NCBI RefSeq assembly: GCF_001404515.1
Contig: NZ_CXWE01000004.1
Span: 434,001 to 498,000, forward strand
DNA: 64,000 nt
Source of the DNA: Roseibium album
GTDB taxonomy: Bacteria; Pseudomonadota; Alphaproteobacteria; Rhizobiales; Stappiaceae
Direction: 5' to 3'
A program made the translations under genes and the position numbers. Of this stretch, positions 36,697-45,527 are shown piece after piece. The notes under the pieces are model-generated. The model saw only the letters and a program-made list of their open reading frames with translations, searched no databases and was not told the DNA's origin. Every line of letters begins with the position of its first letter. Position 1 is the stretch's first letter.

Positions 36697-38592
36697 TCAG
36701 ACCGCGCGATATCGTTGTGCGACCGTGTCAAATGCGAACCGCGTATCGACTCCCCTGATTTCCGCAATCAGATCGAAATTGTCGCTGCCGGTTGAGGAAT
36801 AGCCTTCATCGACGTAAAGCTGGCCAAGTCCGTCCGCCGCGATGCTGCCCCACCAGCGATATCGTGAGCCGCCAACCGGGCCGGCAATCTCGATTGCCTG
36901 ACCGGCAAGCGACGAGATGCGGAACATGATCGCCATTTTCGACAAGATCCCGTCCGCATCGGACCTTACCGGCTGCGCCGATACCAGGGCCTGCTGCAAG
37001 GTAAATGTCGAATGAGAGGCGACCAGCTCAGGACTGATATCAATGAGTGCCCTGACTTCGAGCGGCCGCCACCGTTCCACTTCGCGCCGGAAGGCAACAG
37101 ACCGCCTGTTGCCGCCCACTCCGAACAATGCCCCTGACAAAGCCGGTAAGTCCGGCCGATTCCCGATGCGCTGTGTTGCCGGACGACCCGGAGCATCCTG
37201 CTGAGGAGAACCGGTCGTTCTGAGCGCGTTGCGCAACTCATCCGGTGTGAAGACAGGCAGGTTGCGGGCGCGCGCCATGCCTTGAAGACAAGCAAGGGCG
37301 CCGGTCACGATCGGTGATGCGCTCGAGGTTCCTGAAAAGGTGTCCGTGTACCACAGGTCCTCGTCACCACCTCCCTGCAGGTCGCCGTAGCCGCACGTCG
37401 TGACTTCGCGCCCCCACCCCTGGGCATCGACGATCGACCCGTAGTTGGAAAAGCCTAGCCTGGATCTGTCAGGACCGTGGTTGCGCCCGTGTGTGCCGGG
37501 AGGAGGTGCACCGGCTCCTACCACAATCGCTCCCGAATCACGATTGGCCCGCCGGAAAGGATTGGTCCATGCTGCCGGAAAACCGAAGCCGGGCGTTTCA
37601 TAAAGCGCGTCGTCAAGATCTTCGGCCCCGTTCCCGGCCGCTTCCACAATGATGATGCCACGCCTGGAGGCATTCAAAATGGCAGCGAAATCATCCGGCC
37701 ACCACTCGACCGCGATGTAACCTCGCTGATCAGGCCTCAGCCGGAAATTGTGCCGTGGTCCCGGCCTGTGCATTTCCAGAAGCAGGATATCCCCGGCGTT
37801 CAACCGGGCAGCAGCATGATTGATCGCACCCGCCGATCCCAGTGTTCTGTGCGACACCGCCGTACAGATCGCCTCCGGTGAAATGCCTGTCACGCCGAAG
37901 GGATTGACGTCACCTCCGTATTCGCCCAGAACTGCCGTCCCGTGGTTACGCCAGCCAACGTCGTTGAATTCCACACCGCCAACAACCCCGCCCTGCCGTT
38001 CGATCAGGTCCTCATGGCTGAAGCGCCAGGCGCCTTCGATATCCGTAATGTGAATGCCGGTTCCACGTCCGCCAGCCTGATTCCAGGCCCAGCGCGCATC
38101 GATACCCGCAGGTGCGGGATCCAGATAGATCTGCCTTGCGACGAAGTCCGGTGTTGCAGGTGGTGGAACATCCGGCACCGCCACCATCTCATTCAGCGAG
38201 GCAACATCGACAGCCTCTTCCGGCAACTCGACCGGGGGTTTCACGAACACACCGTCAAAAAGATCGTTGTCCAGAAGCTCCTTTTGAAGATCTTCAATAT
38301 CTGCGTCCGGCGCCGACAGCTTGTAAAAACCGGAGAGGTTTTCCAGAGGAGCCATCGCAAAGGGAGCCTGAGCGGCTACTGCTGCTTCCACCCTTTCTTC
38401 CGAAGGGCCGAACAGAGGTGTAGCGATGCAATTGTGCTTCTTCAGGGCTTTTTCAGCCTTTGTGGTTTTTGCCCCGGCAAGCGAGCGCATCGCAACGCCT
38501 GCCATGCGCAAACCCACATCGGATTTCGCGACAGCGATGAGTTCCGGCTGACGTGATTGTGGTGCAGTTACTTTCCTGGTCTTCCGGGCCAT
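36697..38592 (-). CDS. Subtilisin-family (S8) serine peptidase
   Basis: 631 aa. The catalytic Asp184 is in GIHITDIEGAW, His217 in RNHGTAVLGE, the oxyanion Asn321 in VEAAGNGAED and Ser423 in DTFSGTSSASPIVTGAL. Residues 1-145 are a long N-terminal region without an obvious signal peptide. The last 120 residues form an extra domain with FRISSLAGQAIEIAGP and GSDNFDLIAEIRG. It is preceded 40 bp upstream by a small gene (38633-38884) on the same strand, probably in the same transcript. AGGAGGA lies before the ATG. Substrate and location unknown. Confidence 0.92.
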   Translation of the reverse strand: MARKTRKVTAPQSRQPELIAVAKSDVGLRMAGVAMRSLAGAKTTKAEKALKKHNCIATPLFGPSEERVEAAVAAQAPFAMAPLENLSGFYKLSAPDADIEDLQKELLDNDLFDGVFVKPPVELPEEAVDVASLNEMVAVPDVPPPATPDFVARQIYLDPAPAGIDARWAWNQAGGRGTGIHITDIEGAWRFSHEDLIERQGGVVGGVEFNDVGWRNHGTAVLGEYGGDVNPFGVTGISPEAICTAVSHRTLGSAGAINHAAARLNAGDILLLEMHRPGPRHNFRLRPDQRGYIAVEWWPDDFAAILNASRRGIIIVEAAGNGAEDLDDALYETPGFGFPAAWTNPFRRANRDSGAIVVGAGAPPPGTHGRNHGPDRSRLGFSNYGSIVDAQGWGREVTTCGYGDLQGGGDEDLWYTDTFSGTSSASPIVTGALACLQGMARARNLPVFTPDELRNALRTTGSPQQDAPGRPATQRIGNRPDLPALSGALFGVGGNRRSVAFRREVERWRPLEVRALIDISPELVASHSTFTLQQALVSAQPVRSDADGILSKMAIMFRISSLAGQAIEIAGPVGGSRYRWWGSIAADGLGQLYVDEGYSSTGSDNFDLIAEIRGVDTRFAFDTVAQRYRAV

Positions 38593-38632
38593 TGGCTTTC
38601 CTCCTGAATAGGAGACGCGCCGACCGGTAATA

Positions 38633-38884
38633 TTATGGAAGCCCGAGTTCCGGCTTCACATCAACGGATAAAACTCCATCGATTGACTTAACACTCTCAG
38701 CAAATTCACCGGCCCGCTCGTCTAAAATGAACGTCACAAAAAAACTGCCGCTCGCATCGGAATTGGGCGTTGCCAGATCAATATTGGAACGCGCGTTAAA
38801 ATCCCGGCTTTTTGCTGCCAGCACCGAGCCCGTGCTTTCTGACGGATCGCTTTTTTGCAAGTCGGAAAAAAGCAGGGCAGACAT
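38633..38884 (-). CDS. Small partner protein upstream of the subtilisin
   Basis: 83 aa from the ATG at 38884 (a TTG at 38905 is also in frame). The C-terminal half (SGSFFVTFILDERAGEFAES followed by VKSIDGVLSVDVKPE) has the beta-alpha-beta pattern of ferredoxin-like peptidase propeptides/inhibitors such as I9. Since the peptidase downstream has no clear I9 domain of its own, this could be its separate inhibitor or foldase. That is inference. Shine-Dalgarno weak. Confidence 0.55.
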   Translation of the reverse strand: MSALLFSDLQKSDPSESTGSVLAAKSRDFNARSNIDLATPNSDASGSFFVTFILDERAGEFAESVKSIDGVLSVDVKPELGLP

Positions 38885-38905
38885 GAGGACAACGACTTCA
38901 GTCAA

Positions 38906-39260
38906 TGAAGAAACTTTCTGAAATCAACGAACGACAAGCGCTCAAGTCGGCGTCAACTTTGTGGCGGAAGTTCGATCAACAAGGCAGAAAAATGGCAAAA
39001 AAATCAAATTCAACCTAAACAACAACCGGAAGATGACGCAGAGGAATATTAGTTTAATCATCTAAACTTTATAAAACGATAGCCAAAACGTCAATAATAG
39101 GAATAACTAGATGGTGTAATAGAAATTCAAATTCGAATTAAACAACGACAGATTGCATAATAAGTTGCAACATTTTTTATCCAGTCAGGACAATGCGGTC
39201 TTTAGATAGTCCACCTCGAACTCATATCCGAGGTCGGTCGCGCACAAGAGGACGTTCGCA
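38906..39260. other. AT-rich intergenic region
   Basis: About 350 bases, much richer in A and T than the surrounding genome (long runs between 38990 and 39180). No ORF. It holds the promoters of the divergent genes at 38884 (minus) and 39261 (plus). No boxes could be fixed. Confidence 0.5.
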
Positions 39261-39749
39261 ATGACGGTTACACTGGACATACAGCAGCCCCAGCCTTTCG
39301 ATCTGGTCGGGTCGACAATCATGATGGCCGGAAACGCTGCAGCATTCGAAGGAACATTGAGCATTCGCGTTTCTGAAGGTCACGATGAATACGCTTCCTT
39401 TACAAATGTCGGATCCCTTGGATTGAAGCAATTTCAGGCCTCAATAGATATTCCGGAAACCAACACATTCCAGCTGAATCGGCTATTCCTGACACTGGCA
39501 GACGATTCAGGCAACGAGAACGGTCCATCCGTCGTGATCCCGGTTCTCTTTGGTCCCCGGATCCTGTCAGGTTACGGTGGCTGGCAGCCCTACACGGTCA
39601 AGTCCGGCGATACTTTGAGCCAGATTGCGCAACAACAATACGGCAACTCAGACTATCAGCCGATTTTCGAGGCCAACCGGCATATCCTGAGTGATCCGAA
39701 CGTGATCTTCCCCGGCCAACTGCTTCGCATCCCGCGAAACGACATCTGA
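39261..39749 (+). CDS. Gmad2-LysM protein
   Basis: 162 aa. Residues about 5-105 form a Gmad2 immunoglobulin-like domain ([20 protein letters not shown], and [19 protein letters not shown]). Residues about 112-160 are one LysM module ([20 protein letters not shown], then [11 protein letters not shown]). LysM binds N-acetylglucosamine in peptidoglycan. No signal peptide is visible, so export, if it occurs, uses another route. The AT-rich region before it and the peptidase pair nearby suggest an accessory unit. Confidence 0.85.
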   Translation: MTVTLDIQQPQPFDLVGSTIMMAGNAAAFEGTLSIRVSEGHDEYASFTNVGSLGLKQFQASIDIPETNTFQLNRLFLTLADDSGNENGPSVVIPVLFGPRILSGYGGWQPYTVKSGDTLSQIAQQQYGNSDYQPIFEANRHILSDPNVIFPGQLLRIPRNDI

Positions 39750-39768
39750 CCTGCTGTTGCGACAGCAA

Positions 39769-39792
39769 CCCGACCGATCTCTATCGGTCGGG
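39769..39792. terminator. Hairpin between convergent genes
   Basis: CCCGACCGAT (39769-39778) and ATCGGTCGGG (39783-39792) form a perfect 10-bp stem with a CTCT loop. It lies between the Gmad2-LysM gene and the GST stop and could serve both strands. There is no long T run. Confidence 0.65.
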
Positions 39793-39807
39793 CTTCGTCC
39801 GTCCGCG

Positions 39808-40518
39808 TCAGCCGCAGCAGCCACCGCTCTTCGAATTTGAAGCGTCTGCATCTTCCTCGTCTTCATTCGCTCCCCGTCCGAGCCAGGTTCGCTCCGAGAG
39901 GTAGAAATCGGAAAACCTTTCGACGAAATCCTCAGGAACGGACTTTTCTGCGATGCCAGTCTTCAGCAGCGCTGTTTGCCAGGCCTTGACCTTCGGAAAA
40001 CCTTCCAGCATGTCGTAACCGCTGGCCTTTTCCACGATTGCCGAACGGTGCAGCAACGGCAGCCAGGCCAGATCGGCATTTCCCACAGTGTCGCCGGCGA
40101 AATAAGGGCCGTCGCTTAACCGCTTTTCCGCACGATCGAATGATTTGTCGAGTTTCGAAATCCGGTCATTCAACACATTCCGGTCGGCGCTCTGCATTGT
40201 GCTGCACTGGACCAGATAGTGCTTGGAAGCCTGATAACTCCACGCCCGGTGGATCGCCCGCGTTTCCGGGGAAAGGCCATCCTGCAGCGCTTCGGAGATT
40301 TCGTCGATATATTCTACGATTGCATCGGATTCAAAAAGGGGTATCCCCTCCTCCGTAATCAGGAGCGGGACCTGCCCGACCGGCGAAATTTCCAGGAACC
40401 AGTCCGGTTTGTTTTTGAGATCTATATATTCAATCTCGTAAGGCATTTCTTTCGCTTCGAGCATGGCAGTGACCCGCTGCACAAAGGGACAGATTTTGAA
40501 ACTGACAATCTTGATCAT
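39808..40518 (-). CDS. Glutathione S-transferase-like protein with C-terminal CC motif
   Basis: 236 aa. The N-terminal thioredoxin-like domain has KICPFVQRVTAMLEAKEMPY (possible active Cys at residue 9) and GQVPLLITEEGIPLFESDAI, the gamma-glutamyl binding part. A helical GST-C domain follows. The tail ends EDADASNSKSGGCCG; the CC pair is unusual and could bind metal or be redox-active. It is divergent from the SigZ-like sigma gene. Confidence 0.85.
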   Translation of the reverse strand: MIKIVSFKICPFVQRVTAMLEAKEMPYEIEYIDLKNKPDWFLEISPVGQVPLLITEEGIPLFESDAIVEYIDEISEALQDGLSPETRAIHRAWSYQASKHYLVQCSTMQSADRNVLNDRISKLDKSFDRAEKRLSDGPYFAGDTVGNADLAWLPLLHRSAIVEKASGYDMLEGFPKVKAWQTALLKTGIAEKSVPEDFVERFSDFYLSERTWLGRGANEDEEDADASNSKSGGCCG

Positions 40519-40645
40519 GGTGTCGATCCTTTTCTTGAGGTGTTCGACCTGTTAGACGTTGAGAGTGGGAAAAAGACGAAGCTGCCAGGCAAAAAACTTA
40601 CAACACATTGGAAAACAAAATTAAAATTTGACTTCGGAGATGATC

Positions 40646-41236
40646 ATGACGGCAGTCACGGACCGCGCTGACCCGGAATCCTCCCCGGATTTCAATGCCG
40701 TGTGGACCGATTATCGTTCAGTAATTTCCGCATTTCTTCACTCTAGGATTTCAAATCCCTCTGATGCGGAAGAAGTGCTCCAGGAGATCCTTCTCAAGAC
40801 CCACGGCAGCCTGGGCACACTCAAGGACGGAAGCAGCCTGAAATCCTGGCTGTTCCAGATCGCCAACAACGCCATCATCGATTTTTATCGCATGAAGAAG
40901 AACGATCGATCATTGCCGACTGTAGACCTCTGGTACGAAGCCATGGAGGATGACGAACGGCACATTCTTGAAGATTGTGTGGCGCCCTTCATCGACGCGC
41001 TGCCCAAAGAGGCGGGACAGCTGCTGCGCAAGATCGAACTGGAAGGCGTTTCCCAGAAGGACACCGCCGAACGGCTCGGGATCAGCTATTCCACTCTCAA
41101 GTCCCGCGTTCAAAGCAGCCGTGCCAAGCTTTTGGCATTGTTTCAGAATTGCTGCGACTTTTCACTTGATAGCCGTGGAAACATTGTCGGCTATCAGAGC
41201 AAAGCGTCTGTGTGTGGCGATTGTAACTCTGACTGA
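40646..41236 (+). CDS. SigZ-type ECF sigma factor with Cys-rich tail
   Basis: About 196 aa. Region 2 includes SDAEEVLQEILLKTHGSLGT and WLFQIANNAIIDFYR. Region 4 is VSQKDTAERLGISYSTLKSR. The C-terminus adds CCDFSLDSRGNIVGY and CGDCNSD, a CC...CxxC pattern typical of SigZ-type sigma factors that may sense metal or redox state. The ATG at 40646 lies 6 nt after CGGAG. No anti-sigma gene is adjacent. The VOC gene follows after 37 bp. Confidence 0.85.
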   Translation: MTAVTDRADPESSPDFNAVWTDYRSVISAFLHSRISNPSDAEEVLQEILLKTHGSLGTLKDGSSLKSWLFQIANNAIIDFYRMKKNDRSLPTVDLWYEAMEDDERHILEDCVAPFIDALPKEAGQLLRKIELEGVSQKDTAERLGISYSTLKSRVQSSRAKLLALFQNCCDFSLDSRGNIVGYQSKASVCGDCNSD

Positions 41237-41273
41237 GACACCGCGTCATCATATTCCAGGAAAACATGATCCT

Positions 41274-42026
41274 ATGCCCCTGCCCCGGATATCTGCCCTG
41301 TCCCTCAATGTTTCCGACCCATCAGGTCTTTCCCGGTTCTATTGTGATGTCCTCGGCATGAACTTGCTCGCGAATGCCGGAGGAGCTGTCTCACTTGGAT
41401 ACGCAGGCGAAGACGCTCGACTGGAATTGGTGCGCCGCGACCAGTCCACTCCCTATCAACCGGACCGGAACGACCGCTATTGGAAGATTGCCATCACGCT
41501 GCCGGACCTTGACGTTGCATTTGCCCAGCTGCGCAGCGCCGGTATCGACGTCACTGAACCAGCGCAGTTTCGCGACATCGCCTATATGAGCCATCTCGCC
41601 GATCCTGAGGGTCATGTCATCGAGCTGATCCAGCACACCTTTCACGGAAAACCAAAGACGAAACAAGGCAATGTGGAACTTCCCCTCGGCGGAGGGGCCC
41701 GCATTGGACTGATCACTCTGCGGACTGATGACATCGAGACGGAGCTCATGAACTGCCACGACACTCTCGGCATGAGGTATCTGTCCCGGCAGGACCTGGC
41801 CGATCTTGGATTTTGCCTCTATTTCCTTGCCTATACCGAAGACACACCACCGGACACAGACGTCAATGCTGTCGAAAACCGCGAATGGCTCTGGCAACGC
41901 CCCTATACGGTTCTTGAATTCCAGCACCTGTTCACTGGCGAAATTCAGCAAAAGAAAGCCGGAGAACGCGGCGCCTCTTCTGTCCTGATTGATGAACCGG
42001 GTGGAGAGAGAAAAACAGTTCGCTAG
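41274..42026 (+). CDS. VOC/glyoxalase-family protein (two-module extradiol dioxygenase-like)
   Basis: 250 aa. Module one covers residues about 5-120 (LSLNVSDPSGLSRFYCDVLG, then MSHLADPEGHVIELIQHTF). A second module follows around 135-215 (IGLITLRTDDIETELMNC). The fold matches CatE-like VOC proteins, either a glyoxalase/fosfomycin-type lyase or an extradiol dioxygenase. It is probably in one transcript with the SigZ-like gene and may be its regulon member (inference). Only part of the metal set can be assigned. Confidence 0.8.
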   Translation: MPLPRISALSLNVSDPSGLSRFYCDVLGMNLLANAGGAVSLGYAGEDARLELVRRDQSTPYQPDRNDRYWKIAITLPDLDVAFAQLRSAGIDVTEPAQFRDIAYMSHLADPEGHVIELIQHTFHGKPKTKQGNVELPLGGGARIGLITLRTDDIETELMNCHDTLGMRYLSRQDLADLGFCLYFLAYTEDTPPDTDVNAVENREWLWQRPYTVLEFQHLFTGEIQQKKAGERGASSVLIDEPGGERKTVR

Positions 42027-42127
42027 TTGCAAAAAATGACCAGGTGCAAGAAAGTCGGATAGTCGTCTGACCTGAAATGGCGCAGCATTCGCTTACAAAA
42101 ATACGTGTAACTATCTTTTTTGCAACT
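42025..42127. repeat. 12-bp perfect inverted repeat enclosing 79 bp
   Basis: AGTTGCAAAAAA (42025-42036) and TTTTTTGCAACT (42116-42127) are exact reverse complements. The left arm overlaps the stop codon of the VOC gene. It could be a stem acting as terminator between convergent genes, or the remains of a small mobile element. No target duplication is apparent. Confidence 0.5.
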
Positions 42128-42190
42128 TTTCATTCCGGCTGCAGATCCTTTGCAATGCGGAAATGCGCACGTGCCTGAGTACTCTTGATC

Positions 42191-42646
42191 TCACTCTGTT
42201 GAAGGATTTCGCTGCCGCTGATGAGCCTTAATGGTCTGCGCATGCGGTCGGACGAGCTCGGCAACCGTCATCTTCTCAAGCTCGGTATTGAAGACCAGCT
42301 TTGCTGCCTCGAGCGCATTGCCGGTTGCCTTGTTGGCCGCCCGTTCCAGCAGACATGACGGATTGTCGGACGACGGCCCGACCGCGAAAAGCTGCGGTGA
42401 ACCGAGAGCTGCGTAAACATCCGCCAGGGATATCTCCGTGAGCGACCTGACCAGATACCAGCCGCCACCATGTCCCTTGCTTGATGAAACGAGACCGGCC
42501 TTTCTGAGCCCTCCCATGACCCGCCGGACCAGTGCTGGATTGGTCATGAGCATCTGTCCGATCTGATCGGAGGTCACTGGGTCTTCGGTCTGGTCAAGGT
42601 GCAGAAGGACATGAAGCACTCTTGGCAGGCGGCTGTCGGTCGGCAA
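42191..42646 (-). CDS. Rrf2-family transcriptional regulator
   Basis: 151 aa from TTG 42646, which is preceded by AAGGAG at 7 nt and gives the usual Rrf2 start (TDSRLPRVLHVLLHL). The winged helix is residues about 15-65 (SDQIGQMLMTNPALVRRVMG). There is one Cys in PSCLLERAANKA rather than the three-Cys Fe-S cluster, so it resembles the YwnA type. It is divergent from the MFS/methyltransferase genes, and a long palindrome lies between them. Confidence 0.85.
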   Translation of the reverse strand: MPTDSRLPRVLHVLLHLDQTEDPVTSDQIGQMLMTNPALVRRVMGGLRKAGLVSSSKGHGGGWYLVRSLTEISLADVYAALGSPQLFAVGPSSDNPSCLLERAANKATGNALEAAKLVFNTELEKMTVAELVRPHAQTIKAHQRQRNPSTE

Positions 42647-42718
42647 CGGTTTCTCCTTTTGATCAGCATACACGACACTACAATTTGCAACAAACAAAGT
42701 TACAAGATATTGACATTT

Positions 42719-42751
42719 CATTTCATGAAACTTACCAAGTTACATGAAATG
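42719..42751. promoter_or_regulatory. 33-bp near-perfect palindrome, probable Rrf2 operator
   Basis: CATTTCATGAAACTT (42719-42733) and AAGTTACATGAAATG (42737-42751) are reverse complements at 14 of 15 positions with a central ACC. It abuts a TTGACA box at 42710-42715 on the plus strand. It lies between the Rrf2 and MFS starts, in the right place for autoregulation and control of the exporter. Confidence 0.7.
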
Positions 42752-42779
42752 ACTCCCATTCCCGTTTTTGGAGTTCCCG

Positions 42780-44201
42780 ATGTCACTTGTTCTCGCAAAT
42801 CCCGGACATGGCGCGCAGCCTCGGCTCGCGGTCGCTTCCCTGTTTCTGGGAGCTTTCATGAACATACTGGACGTAACTATTGTAAACCTCGCCCTGCCCT
42901 CAATCCGAAACGAGTTTGATGCCACAACGTCTCAACTGGAATGGGTATTGATCGCCTACATACTTATGTTTGCATCAGGCCTGTTACCCTTCGGCCGGTT
43001 CGGAGATTCCTTTGGCCGCAAGCGAATTTTCAACTTCGGCGTTGCAGGGTTTTTGGTAAGTTCGCTTGCCTGCGGCCTTGCACCTGATATCGAATTGCTA
43101 ATTGCCGCCCGGGCCCTCCAGGGCCTGACCGCCTCGATGATGGTCCCGCAAGTTCTCGCAATTGTGCACGTAATGTTTGCGCCACAAGAAAAGGCAAAAC
43201 TCATCGGGTTGTACGGTACGGTCAGTGCCCTCGGCGCGGTTGCGGGTCCCCTGATTGGCGGCACAATGATCTCGGCCAATGTAGCCGGATTGGAGTGGCG
43301 ACCGATCTTTCTGATGAACGTTCCCTTGGGGCTCGTGTGTCTCGCGGGTGCGTTGCGTTTCGTCCCTGACATCGAACCTTGCGGCTACATCAAACCGGAC
43401 TGGAGCGGATCACTCCTGTTCGCACTTGCCGTCGCTGCCCTCACATTTCCCCTGACCGAGGGGCGGCAATTTGGATGGCCCTGATGGTGTTTCGCCCTTC
43501 TAGGCTTGTCGGTCGTTCTTGCACTGATTTTCATCCAACTGCAATTGCATCGTACCCGCTGTGGGCTTCCGCAAATATTGCCGGCAAACCTCATGAAGGA
43601 CCGGTTTTTTGTGCGCAGTCTTGTCATTGTCACCATCTTTTTCTCCGGCATAGCCGGAGTTCACTTCATGCTTGCGATATTTCTGCAGTCCGGGGTCGGA
43701 CTTTCGGCACTCCAATCCGGACTGGCGACGGCACCCCACCCGGTTGGCGTTATGGTCGCCTCCACACTCACCAGCCGGTTAGGTCAAAGATGGCTTGGGG
43801 CCCGCATCGCCTTCGGCACCTTCGTGTTGCTCGCAGGCATGATGATGGCAAGAACCGTTCTGGGCACCAATTCGATGTCGATCACAGCCGTTGATCTTTT
43901 ATTGCCCATGTTGACCGTCGGACTGGGAACGGGCACGGCCATTGCCGCGATGTTCCAAAGTACACTGTCCCGTGTCTCCCCATCTGATGCAGGCGCAGGA
44001 TCCGGTGTTTTGCAGGCGTTTCAGCAAGTGGGCATCGCAATCGGCATCGGCGCCGTCGGGCAGATCTTCTTTGCGGGTCTCGAGCAGGCCCAGGATCCGG
44101 CAGACTATGTCCACGCCGCACAAAACGCCCTCCTGTTCCCGATCGGCATCTACCTGTTGCTTGCCGCCACCTGTCTCTGCATTAAGGAAGACAATACATG
44201 A
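42780..44201 (+). pseudogene. DHA2-type MFS drug exporter interrupted by one in-frame TGA
   Basis: The reading frame from ATG 42780 (GGAG 6 nt upstream) to the stop at 44201 is continuous except for a TGA at 43482-43484. The N-terminal 234 residues contain MFS motifs (FMNILDVTIVNLALPSIR, DSFGRKRIFNFG, motif C GAVAGPLIGG). After the stop the same frame continues WCFALLGLSVVLALIFIQLQ and the second half of the transporter. It ends in the ATGA overlap with the methyltransferase. The TGA may come from a CGA (Arg) codon by C to T. Unless there is read-through, the exporter is not made whole. Confidence 0.85.
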
Positions 44202-44830
44202 TGAAGCCGCAAAACCATCAAACCCCCCAGGACTTCTGGGAAGACCTCTACAAGAGGTCATCCGCCGATACGAAGGGAAATCCGTCTGCGGCGCTGGCCA
44301 GATTTGCCGTGGATCGACACCCGGGTACCGCCCTCGATCTCGGCTGCGCCAGGGGAGACGACGCTGTATGGCTGGCAAAACGTGGCTGGAAGGTCATTGC
44401 GGTTGATATTTCGGAAACCGTATTGTCTTACGCACGGACGAACGCGAATTCTCAGCAGGTTGGTGACCGGATCGAACTACAGCGTCATGATCTTGCAGTT
44501 TCTTTCCCGGAAAACAGGTATGATCTCGTTTCGGCAATGTTTCTGCAGGCGCCATTCGACTTTCCACGAGAACGGGTTCTGAAACACGCGGCACTTTGCT
44601 TGAATTCCGGCGGTCTTTTCATCGCTGCCACTCACGGCTCGCGACCATCATGGTCATGGGACAAATCAACCGCGCCCTTCCCCAACCCGCACCAGTGCCT
44701 GAAGACACTTGGCCTGAATATGTCCGGTTGGAAGGAGATTTTCGTCGGCAATGAAGACCGCATCGCAACAGGCCCTGAAGGTCAGAAGGGCACAGTAACA
44801 GACACGATCGTTTGCCTGGAACGGCGATGA
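44198..44830 (+). CDS. Class I SAM-dependent methyltransferase
   Basis: 210 aa. The SAM motif I is TALDLGCARGDDAVWLAKRG near residue 45, followed by VIAVDISETVLSYAR. It resembles TehB/thiopurine-type small-molecule methyltransferases. It overlaps the MFS stop by 4 bp (ATGA), so the pair is one operon under the Rrf2 palindrome. With the exporter broken, translation coupling to this gene may be lost. The substrate is unknown. Confidence 0.88.
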   Translation: MMKPQNHQTPQDFWEDLYKRSSADTKGNPSAALARFAVDRHPGTALDLGCARGDDAVWLAKRGWKVIAVDISETVLSYARTNANSQQVGDRIELQRHDLAVSFPENRYDLVSAMFLQAPFDFPRERVLKHAALCLNSGGLFIAATHGSRPSWSWDKSTAPFPNPHQCLKTLGLNMSGWKEIFVGNEDRIATGPEGQKGTVTDTIVCLERR

Positions 44831-44862
44831 AGGAGAAAGGATGCTCGTCAATCACCAAAGAA

Positions 44863-44886
44863 AAGGCCCGCCGAATGGCGGGCCTT
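44863..44886 (-). terminator. Rho-independent terminator of rpsD
   Basis: GGCCCGCC (44865-44872) pairs with GGCGGGCC (44877-44884) around GAAT, and the minus strand then runs into TTTTCTTT. It lies about 25 bp past rpsD. Confidence 0.9.
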
Positions 44887-44909
44887 CCTTGAACAATATT
44901 CGACGCTGA

Positions 44910-45527
44910 TTAGCGCGAATAGAACTCGACAACCAGGTTCGGTTCCATCTGTACCGGATAGGGCACATCGGAAAAACCCGGGATACGGTTGTAGGTCGCG
45001 GACATTTTGGAATGATCGGCGTCGACATAGTCCGGCACGTCACGTTCTGCTGACTGGATAGCTTCCAGCACCAGTCCGAGCTGCTTGGACTTTTCGCGAA
45101 CTTCGATGACATCGCCCGGGCGCAACTGGTAGCTCGGGATGTTCACGCGCTTGCCGTTGACCTTGATGTGGCCGTGGTTGATGAACTGACGGGCCGCAAA
45201 CACGGTCGGAACGAACTTGGCACGGTAGATAACCGCGTCGAGGCGACGCTCCAGCAGGCCGATCAGGTTTTCGGAAGTATCACCTTTCAGGCGCGATGCT
45301 TCGGAATAAACCTTGCGGAACTGCTTTTCGGAGATGTTGCCGTAATAACCCTTCAGCTTCTGCTTGGCGCGGAGCTGAACACCGAAGTCGGACAGTTTAC
45401 CCTTGCGGCGCTGGCCATGCTGGCCCGGGCCGTATTCACGCTTGTTGGCCGGGCTCTTCGGACGACCCCAGATATTTTCGCCCATCCGGCGGTCGATTTT
45501 GTACTTAACGCTGTGGCGCTTTGACAT
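44910..45527 (-). CDS. rpsD: 30S ribosomal protein S4
   Basis: 205 aa starting [21 protein letters not shown]4 is a primary 16S rRNA binder. The S4 domain ([36 protein letters not shown]) occupies residues about 90-160. AAGGAAA lies before the ATG. It stands alone, away from the main ribosomal operons, which is normal for alphaproteobacteria. Confidence 0.98.
   Translation of the reverse strand: MSKRHSVKYKIDRRMGENIWGRPKSPANKREYGPGQHGQRRKGKLSDFGVQLRAKQKLKGYYGNISEKQFRKVYSEASRLKGDTSENLIGLLERRLDAVIYRAKFVPTVFAARQFINHGHIKVNGKRVNIPSYQLRPGDVIEVREKSKQLGLVLEAIQSAERDVPDYVDADHSKMSATYNRIPGFSDVPYPVQMEPNLVVEFYSR

Noticed and set aside
43482..43484. TGA as a selenocysteine codon
   Set aside because: The site is between transmembrane helices of an MFS protein, no SECIS-like hairpin is evident, and no such exporters are known to use selenocysteine.
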